Notes under the pieces: model-generated | The model's database searches: none | Seen by the model: the letters and a program-made list of their open reading frames with translations, nothing else | Told to the model about the DNA's origin: nothing | In this document: piece by piece, positions 56,660 through 64,000 of the stretch | Layout of the letters: every line of letters starts with the position of its first letter | How positions within the stretch are numbered: position 1 is the first letter of the stretch | NCBI GenBank assembly: GCA_916613615.1 | Contig: OU744730.1 | Location: 32,522,815 to 32,586,814, forward strand | DNA: 64,000 bases | Reading direction: 5' to 3' | Origin: Steromphala cineraria | Taxonomy: Eukaryota; Mollusca; Gastropoda; Trochida; Trochidae | Translations under genes and position numbers: made by a program

Positions 56660-57560
56660 TCTGGTAACACATGTGTATCAAATGGATCTGTAACCTTCCT
56701 GTGAGTTATAGAGATGGTTAAATCTATTTTTTAGGGGAGGAAATTCAAAGAAATATTCCTTTTTGTGCATCCATGCAGTTTTGGTAACTGTGAGAGCAGT
56801 GTTTCAAATGGATTGGTTTGTTATGCCAAAAACACGACTTGGCGCCCAGAGCAATTTTAGTAAAAAAGAAAATCATAATTATGCAAAGAATGCGATGAGT
56901 AGTTAACACTTGGGTATCAAATGGATCTGTAACCTTCCTGTGAGTGAAAGAGATGGTTAAATCTATTTTTGAAGAGAGGAAATTCAAAGAAACATTCCTT
57001 TTTGTGCTTCAATGCAGTTTTGGTAACTTTGTTAGCAGTTTGTTTCAATTAGAAAAGTAGTTTTGTTGAATTAAATTTTAAAAATGTATTGGTTTTTGTG
57101 CTAAGTGCAGTTTCAACGTATATTTATAGATTAATCGCTTCATAATTATGCAAGAATGGACTAATTATGTTATACTTGTGTATCAAATGAGGTTTGTAGC
57201 CTTTCTGTGAGTTAAAGAGATGGTTAAATCTATTTTTGTGAAGGGAAGTCATAAAAAATATTTCTTTATGTGCTTCAATTCAGTTTTGGTAACTCTGTGA
57301 GCAGTTTTTATCAAATGCATTGGTTTCTTATGCAAAAAAAGTAGTTTTGTAGAATTGAAATTAAAAAATGTATTGCTTTTTGTGTTCAGTGCAGTTTCTG
57401 TAAGTTGGTTCATGATTATGCAAAGAATGGAATAATGACACTTAATAATGCAAAACAATGTTTGGGAATAAAATTTAAAAATTTATTTGTTTTTGTGCAA
57501 CCATACAGATTTAGTAACTTTGTCAACCATGTGTTTCAAATGTATTAGTGTCTTGCAAAA
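56660..57560. repeat. Tandem repeat, unit about 235-270 bp, three to four copies
   Basis: Landmarks TATCAAATG.G..TGTA, GAGATGGTTAAATCTATTTT and CAGTTTTGGTAACT recur at about 56673, 56908 and 57180, with a weaker remnant near 57480-57550. Minus-strand frames in this area arise from the repeat. Confidence 0.75.
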
Positions 57561-58659
57561 TAGCATAATTGCCCTTAAAGAATATATCTTAAGACTTAGT
57601 ACTGAAGTACTGTCATTTTTGCACTCAGATTGGAAAATTGACTGCATCTGAGGACATGTGCACTTACGTTAGCTTTCTATCAATTGCAATTGAATACTTC
57701 AGAATCTTTAGAATTAAGCTACAATCTGGTAATTCAGGACCTTGAATATAGCTTGGTAAGTTAATCCCTTAAAAAGAAACTTTAAAATTTAAGTAATTTA
57801 ATATGGTTTCAAATTATTCATTGGTATTTTATGTGCATTGACATTTATAAGGCATCGTAAAGATAAGTTTAAAATTACCTTATTTATTATACTTATTATT
57901 ACTTACTTGTTATAGGTTGAGGTATGATTCATTTGACCCATGTATTATACTGTTAAATTCATAATAAGGCTCGAAGCATCATTAAATTCATTGAAGACCA
58001 TTCCCACCAAGTTTTGTTTTTGATTAGAACATTTTGAATAAAACAATATTCAAGAACAAAATATAAAAAATATAACTGTATACAGAAACTGCATAGAACA
58101 GAAACAGATAAAAGGTGACCCATCCTTTAATATATTTCCAATTGCAGGTAAAATTGTGTTTCATTGCAATCCTTTTATTTGCTACCTTGAGCTGTTTGCA
58201 AATATGTGCTTTGTCATGTGTTTTTACAGATGGGAAGAACATCTCAATGTAGTCGAGGCAAATATTTGATTTTGTTTTTAGGTATTTTGTATCGATAACA
58301 ACTGTATTTTCAATGATCATGAAACCTCAAAACACGGCTTTTGGTTTGAATTTTGGACATCAGGTTTCAAGGGGATGCAATGATTCTTAAACGTAATCTG
58401 CCTTTGGCCATGCGACCTTCAATATTGAATAAACTTATTCTTTTCTTCTTTAAAAAAAAAAATGGTTAAAAGGGGAATTGAATGTTTGAGTGGCTTGTTT
58501 TATCATTTATGAAGTATATAACATCTCATCACTGAAAATAGTCATAAACATGATAATTATTTTGTACAAGTATATAAAATTAATTTAAGTTAAAAAATGT
58601 TAATGTCAGTGCTACAACATTTCTTATGCCTTTAACTGTCAGATTCAAATTCAAGAACA

Positions 58660-58710
58660 CCGCCAATGGCTGAAATATTGCCCAAGCTTTAAACAATAAC
58701 TCACTCATTA
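58660..58710. repeat. SINE-like tail
   Basis: GAAATATTGCCCAAGC followed by TTTAAACAATAACTCACTCA parallels the tail at 55180-55242. Confidence 0.4.
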
Positions 58711-59268
58711 AAGATTGTGATTATAAATAAATTCTCCACACCAAATAATTATGCCCAATTTAGAGAAGTTCAAGCAAGGTAGCATCCTGTATAAGATCAA
58801 ACCATGTACCTTCAAATCAATGACAACAAACCATACCAAGCTTATTCGCAATACATTATACCCTTGGTGAATTGTTTTGTTTTGGCGGTTTTTTATGATT
58901 ACTGCCTGTGCATAAGCTTGATCTTCTATAGCAGGTGAAATTGTCTGATGTATGCATCTTTGTAGACTTTTTAGCACCAAACACCCACAAGTTTTCTTCT
59001 GACACGACAATTGGTTGTACATTTTGAAACGTTTCAATCAACAAGTGAAAAAAGTTTGAGAAAATTACATAAGTCTTTCATTTATCAACTTCAATGTATT
59101 ATGGTATAACTGAATCTAAAATTTAACCAAGGCCTCAAACGATAAATCAACGATGCGTTAGTTGTTGATTTTTTACCTTAACAAAGCCATCAGCAATTGT
59201 AGGTCATTTCATATCTCTAGCAAATTTTCTATGCCATTTTGACCTTGACCTTCTATTTTATTTCCCAG

Positions 59269-59451
59269 CATGCCTGAAGAGGAAGAAGATGATGAGCTCA
59301 GCTCACCGAGTCGGGATGGAGAGATGGGAGGACCGAGGAAGGAATGGACGCCTATTCCGGTCAACTCACATCTCCTTCGACAAACCAGGAACACCCCGAC
59401 AGGTTCCATGGCTGATCTTAGACTGTCTGAGGCAGAGATTAGGAACAGAAG
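59269..59451 (+). CDS. Host gene exon 6 of window: acidic linker
   Basis: Coding exon of 183 nt after TTTTATTTCCCAG, ending AGAAG|GTTAGT. The phase-2 entry completes a Ser codon (AG+C), and it leaves in phase 2. It starts MPEEEEDDELSSPSRDGEMG and contains EWTPIPVNSHLLRQ and a possible helix at the end, ADLRLSEAEIRNRR. This is acidic, then Ser/Pro-rich, linker sequence, consistent with the stretch before a DH domain. The next exon is beyond 64000 or not recognisable in the remaining 4.5 kb. It can also be the acceptor for the candidate alternative first exon at 53668-53735. Confidence 0.85.
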
Positions 59452-60597
59452 GTTAGTGTAATGATGATGATGATGATTGTGTTCTGTTGAAGTTTAAATA
59501 TTGCTTCAATTGGTACTCGATCAACTTTGGAGGGTTAGTTGGCTCTGCGAGGGGGGTCTGAAAGGGTCTGAGAGCAGCCTGTATAGTTTTTAAGTTCTTA
59601 AATTTGTTTGATATGGCAGACCTGAAACTGTGGCAGATATTAGGAATAGGTAGTTGGTGTTGTTGATGAAGCTTTCTGATTGAAAAAGAATCTTTTTTCA
59701 TCGGCTTAAACTTCGCAATATGAACTCAATCCATTCAATTGGTTTTGTTTGTGCAAAATGGTCTAAGAATGCTTTGTATAGCAGCATGTTCTTGAAGTAA
59801 GTTATATGATAAGGTCTTCCGTAGAATTTTTCTGTATTAGACAAGTAACTCCTATAGAACATGCCTGGGATTTTGAAAATGGAAATTGTGGGTGGTCAAA
59901 TTTCACAAATATGATAGCAAACACATAGCCATCACTTCCAAAAAACAGTTCCAATCAATACTGCCAATTCTGAATAAAGTTAGATGACACCCGAATCTCT
60001 CAACATGTGTCGCATATGGGGCAAAAAATCACCCATCAGCAAAAACATAAAATTATTATTATAATTATCATAAAAGTTAACAGGGACAATTTTGCATAAA
60101 CTTTGATATTTCAGAATGATTCTATTAAGAAGAATTAACAATTTACCATGTTTTCTCATGTATTGGCCCATGGCCAATTTGGGTTGATTAAGCCAATTGA
60201 TTTAATCATTGCCTTACCTTGAAATAAGCTGAGCGCAAATAGAAGCAGACATATTCATTCGTTTAAATGTGCTTAAGCCTTAAGCAGTCAAACTTTCCCT
60301 GACTAGAATTCTCAAGTATATTTACATTAAGTAAGAAATCTAAAGTCATGTTTCGTCGGATAGACGTAATAGATTCTTTTTCCTTGATAATGTGCCTATT
60401 TTGGATTAACTAAGAGGACAGGTTTTAGCTACCACAAATTGAAACTCGGTAAATGTTTAGATCAAAGAACAGAATGAGGTAGGAAGAGATTTTTAAATTG
60501 GAAATAAGCCATTAACATCATCAGGTAGACGTAGCTGACGTAAGCTATTTCCTGTTAAAGATATAGCAGTATAGGTATGGGCAAAAACTATTTTAAG

Positions 60598-61285
60598 TGG
60601 GCAGTTTGGCGAGGAAAAGTTATTTAAAATAAAAGAAGAAGAACGAAGATTTTATTGATATCCAACTTCTTTATTCACAGAAAAGCTATGTTTTTGTATT
60701 CTGAGATTAAAAAAGAAGTTGAAATTCATTAAATCTTAAACTTTTTACCCTACTAATGCTAGAATTCCACTCAAACAGAAACATTTGTCATTTAAAACAA
60801 TAATGACTGACTTGGATCATTTGCAAGTCGGCAGTTTGAAAGAATTATCCCTAAAGGCTTAACTTTTTAGAAAAGAAAGCGTTTTTAAAGTGAAGAATTT
60901 CGTTTATGCATAACCAACTTCTTTTTTATAAGAAAAGCAACGGGTTTTTTTCTGTTAATAAAGAAGTTGAAATTTGTAAAATCTTTAACTTTTACCCTAC
61001 AAATTCTAGAATGCCACTAAAACAGAAAAAATTGCCAATTATAATATGTTGATTGATTCAGATAATTTTGTAGTGGGACGTTTGGAAGAATTATCCCTAA
61101 AGGCTTGGCTTTTTAGGAAAGAAAGAATATTTAAAGTAAAGAAAAAGATTTTATGGATATCCAACTTCTTTATTCACTGAAAAGCGATGTTTCTGTTTTT
61201 GTGAGAAAAGAAGTTGGATATCCATAAAATATTTGTTTTTACTACCCTTTATACCTTCTAGAATGCCACTAAAACATTTATTAAT
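60598..61285. repeat. Three tandem units, about 250 bp, each with a foldback core
   Basis: CCAACTTCTT occurs at 60662, 60914 and 61161 (spacings 252 and 247), each followed after about 40-50 bp by its complement, AAGAAGTT. Shared unit text includes GAATTATCCCTAAAGGCTT and TCTAGAATGCCACTAAAACA. The third hairpin (61145-61235) is the best preserved, with GATATCC ends intact. Confidence 0.85.
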
Positions 61286-61551
61286 TATGATTTGTACAAT
61301 CAAATAAATTTTGATATTGACTTGGAAACATGAATTATTTTTTGATAGTGATACTGTACAATTTAAGGAATTGAAGACAAAAAGTTTAAGCTTACATTCC
61401 TGTCATTTTCCAAAAGTCAGATTGAACAATGTTCAATATTAATGATGCCTTGTGTTTTTTTCTACAAATATATGAGGTATGAGATCAGCTTGTTTCTTAG
61501 AGATATTATTGAGACTTAAAAAGCCAAGTTGTCCTGTCGGTTTTTGATCAT

Positions 61552-61823
61552 CCTGTCTCAGGGTCGTACCTTACGCTAACTCCACTAATCTGTACCCTGT
61601 ACCCTGTAATCTGTACCCTTCAGAAGCTTGATTCGCCCACGCCGCCCGGCTTAAGAAATGGCCAATCAAATCCTTTTCTCGATGAAATTTTATCGAGAAG
61701 GTGGCGAGAAAATGATTTGATTGGCTATATCCCATGTTGCCCCGCGCGAGCGAATCTAGCTTCAGATTACAGATTCAGGTACAGATTAGTGGAGTTAGCG
61801 TAACGTTCGTACCCTGAGACAGG
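61552..61823. mobile_element. Foldback DNA element, 272 bp
   Basis: Ends CCTGTCTCAGGGT and ACCCTGAGACAGG, with arms containing ACGCTAACTCCACTAATCTG and its complement, and an inner stem of GGCCAATCAAATC / GATTTGATTGGC. It is more GC-rich than its surroundings, including GCCCACGCCGCCCGG. No clear target duplication. No ORF. Confidence 0.8.
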
Positions 61824-61859
61824 TTGGTTTTAAATTCTCTTTATACCCAATTAATGTTT

Positions 61860-62100
61860 CGCTAGTTCCAGCTGTTGCTCACAGCGCAATGCATAGCCAC
61901 TATAGTATTGCAGACTTTTTCCCTGCAATAATACTAGCAGTCATGAAATTCTTGATTGCGTTGTTAAACCCAAAATCATCTCAGTGCTCTGCATACACTA
62001 AGGTTTTGATGCAATGACTCACTGAATTTCAATGCAATATACATGTTCAAGTTTCACCACAATGCATAGTCATGATAGTGTTGCAGGCTTTCCTCCATCT
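61860..62100. repeat. Decayed SINE-like repeat, two segments
   Basis: CAATGCATAGCCACTATAGT with ATTGCAGACTTT, and later CAATGCATAGTCATGATAGT with GTTGCAGGCTTT, form a diverged duplicate about 175 bp apart. Similar text (ATAGCCACAATGGTGTTGTA) is at 47377. GACTCACTGA lies between. Confidence 0.45.
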
Positions 62101-64000
62101 AAAGCCTCCATATTAGAAGAGATTATCTCTTGAAAATGTGGTAAGACCCATATCACTTCAATTGACCTCACCTCTTATCAAACGATAGAGAGAAATCACA
62201 AATGTTTCACCACTGAACTTAATGTTTCAAATAGAAATGTCATTACTTATGTTATTTCAATTAAATTTAACAGAATATCAAATATAAGGACTCTTCATTG
62301 AGCTTGCAACTTTGTATAGTTTTTCCTCTCAACTCTTCAAGTTTAAATTTCAAGCGATGTTTGAAACCAATAAAGAAATTTCCTTTCAAATAATAGAGCG
62401 GTTTCCCAAATGTAATAGCAACTTTAGAAAGAGTTCTCTCCCTTGTTAGATGGCCCTCCTTTGTTTCATACCACCAATCCCATCATGCCTTGCTGTTTAT
62501 CCGAGAAGAAAATTCCTCGTGGCTTTCAACACGTGACTTCAGCCTCTCTTTGAAACAAACATCGATATTTCACATCTCTCTTATAGCTTCATTATGGGCC
62601 TTTATTTAACGTGCAGACGAAGAATTTTGAAAGAATTTTTGGCTTGTATAGAAAAAAATAGAGTAACCATAGAAACAATGTCTGGATTTCTGAAAGAGAA
62701 ATTGTGTTGTGTTCGTCAACAGGGCTCTTATGTGATTCTCGAAACTTGAAATATTTTTATCAAACATTCTGTTAAACGTGTACTAAGTGTTTGTCAAAAT
62801 GTTGTAGATACATGTGAATATTTTCTTACATAGTTTTGAAGCCTAAATCATGAAATAAACTTTGCATGGCCTTATTGAAAGCAAATTTGTTTTGCATTTG
62901 TCTATGCAGTTTTATGTTGAAATAAAAATCAATGAATTGTCATTTTAAAAAAAATTGTTACATAATTTCAATTTTAAGTTTAATTTTCATCAGTTTATAT
63001 TTTAATTGTATATTGTGAAAATATGACAAATAATATTGAAAGATAAAAGCAAATTGCATAATATATTAATTAGTTTAGTTTAGACTTCAAAAGTTTACTG
63101 CAAAGGTAAACAAGTGTGTATTGCTTTGTATGTCAATCATTTGCACTCCTGAAAATAATTGTTTTTCTTTAAATAGTTAAAAAAATTATAATGTGGAATC
63201 TGAAATGAGATTTATTAACAAAAGACAAAAAAAACAAAATAAAGATTAAGTTTATATTGATAGATTATCCATTTATTTTCAAATGATTGATTGATGAAAC
63301 TATCCAATAACGCCTTGTGATGATGTAGCAGATCTATACAATCTTACAGCGCAAATGAATAGCTTCACTTCGCTGTTTTTGACCAAGTGTTTGCTCATTA
63401 TCAAGTTGTCAAATTTAGATCTCAGTAACATGTTTGTCAAAACAAAAGGAAGAGCTCTTTTTTGTTAATCAAGAGGTTGAGGGATATTGTGACCTTGCTT
63501 ATATTTCCTTGCTCAAAATATGTTGTAACCTTTCATCTTCAGGATGATCAAGAGATGTCATTAACATTGCCGATCTTACTTTGTTAGCTCCATCACGCTT
63601 CTCGCACTAATCTTAGCCCGGTCATGATGATGAAGACACAATTGAAATCATTAAGGGAGTGAAGTCTCTTTAAATCACACCCCGCAAAGCATTGCAGGAG
63701 ACATCATTTTTCGGCTCCGTCCATGGTTCCATAATTCTGATATTCCCTGTTTTGGTTTCAAGGCCATATCTCAAAAACTGTTCAATATTTTTTACGAAAC
63801 TTGTTACGTGGTTAGAACAAGTGAAAAGTGGTGCCTTTTGCTACTCTGATTATCTGATTTTTTTTTCTGGTTTGCATGAACAAAATTGTAATTTTGTACA
63901 TATCAGGGTTGGGGTCATTTTCAGATTAATTGTATGGGCAGGGGACATCACAGTGCATCACATGTTTCTAGTTGTTGCACAGACTCTTATCACCAGGGTT

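Larger units (their letters stand above)
50325..59268 (+). other. Intron 5, 8.9 kb
   Basis: From GTAAGA to the acceptor TTTTATTTCCCAG at 59268. It contains foldback copies (50.50, 52.70, 54.76 kb), a promoter-like patch (51.36-51.62 kb), a candidate alternative first exon (53668-53735), SINE-like tails (55.2 and 58.68 kb), a CAGGT-rich zone, a hexamer microsatellite and a tandem array (56.66-57.56 kb). Stretches 51650-52690, 53770-54750 and 57560-58640 hold nothing recognisable. Confidence 0.75.
59452..64000 (+). other. Intron 6 (partial, runs to window end)
   Basis: From GTTAGTGT onward no further exon is convincing. It holds three tandem foldback units (60598-61285), a large foldback element (61552-61823) and SINE-like remnants (61860-62100). 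A patch at about 62440-62590 has an ACCAAT and a CACGTG E-box but no frame. Stretches 59460-60590 and 62600-64000 hold nothing recognisable. Confidence 0.65.

Noticed and set aside
62440..62590. ACCAAT and CACGTG motifs as a promoter
   Set aside because: There are only two short motifs without clear CpG enrichment or an adjoining exon, so the evidence is too thin.
1..64000. tRNA and rRNA genes
   Set aside because: I saw no convincing cloverleaf or rRNA core on either strand by eye. A tRNAscan or Infernal run would be decisive.

Overview
This window is nuclear DNA from an animal, most likely a mollusc and probably a bivalve. It is AT-rich, intron-dominated and full of short dispersed repeats. 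The mollusc assignment rests on repeat families recalled from molluscan genomes: a GCCCCC...GGGGGC repeat with GTCCGTCTGTC and CACAAACACATCTTGTT segments (3033-3290), AGGGAGATAACTC repeats (about 7.6-8.0 kb), and SINE-like tails ending in AACTCACTCA. No database search was possible.

Almost the whole window lies inside one multi-exon gene on the + strand that runs off both ends. Six coding exons are supported by splice sites and matching phases: 885-1135, 2234-2372, 22404-22526, 28566-28760, 49474-50324 and 59269-59451. The first four exons and the start of the fifth encode helical spectrin-like sequence. The rest of the fifth is a Ser-rich linker and the sixth is acidic. The arrangement and wording fit the spectrin-containing Rho guanine-nucleotide exchange factors (PLEKHG4/ARHGEF40, 'Quattro/Solo'-like; MCF2L and SESTD1 are alternatives). 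No DH-PH domain is in view; if the family call is right it should lie downstream of 59451.

Intron 2 (20 kb) holds a complete DIRS1-like tyrosine-recombinase retrotransposon (8114-14413). It has a Cys-rich gag-like ORF, a reverse transcriptase/RNase H ORF, a tyrosine recombinase ORF, inverted terminal repeats and an internal complementary region. Its RT ORF stops early, and the apparent C-terminal tail continues in another frame. Intron 2 also holds two related 1.2-1.5 kb non-autonomous DNA elements, TTAA-flanked MITEs, tandem arrays and a GATA-motif cluster. Intron 3 holds single-copy-looking CpG-bearing patches, two decayed copies of exon 4 and a MITE with a 9-bp target duplication. Intron 4 (20.7 kb) holds copies of the exon 4 donor edge, further MITEs, 147-bp-period arrays and a possible alternative first exon (near 34.17 kb). 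Intron 5 holds a CCAAT/CpG patch (51.36-51.62 kb) followed by a possible alternative coding first exon (53668-53735). Intron 6 runs to the window end and holds foldback repeats.

The most unusual pattern is repeated duplication of exon edges in the host gene. The first exon's acceptor plus about 65 bp of coding sequence is copied upstream in about 125-136 bp units. Exon 4 has decayed copies upstream and three extra copies of its donor site downstream at 147, 147 and 141 bp spacing. Several other intronic arrays also have a period of about 147 bp.
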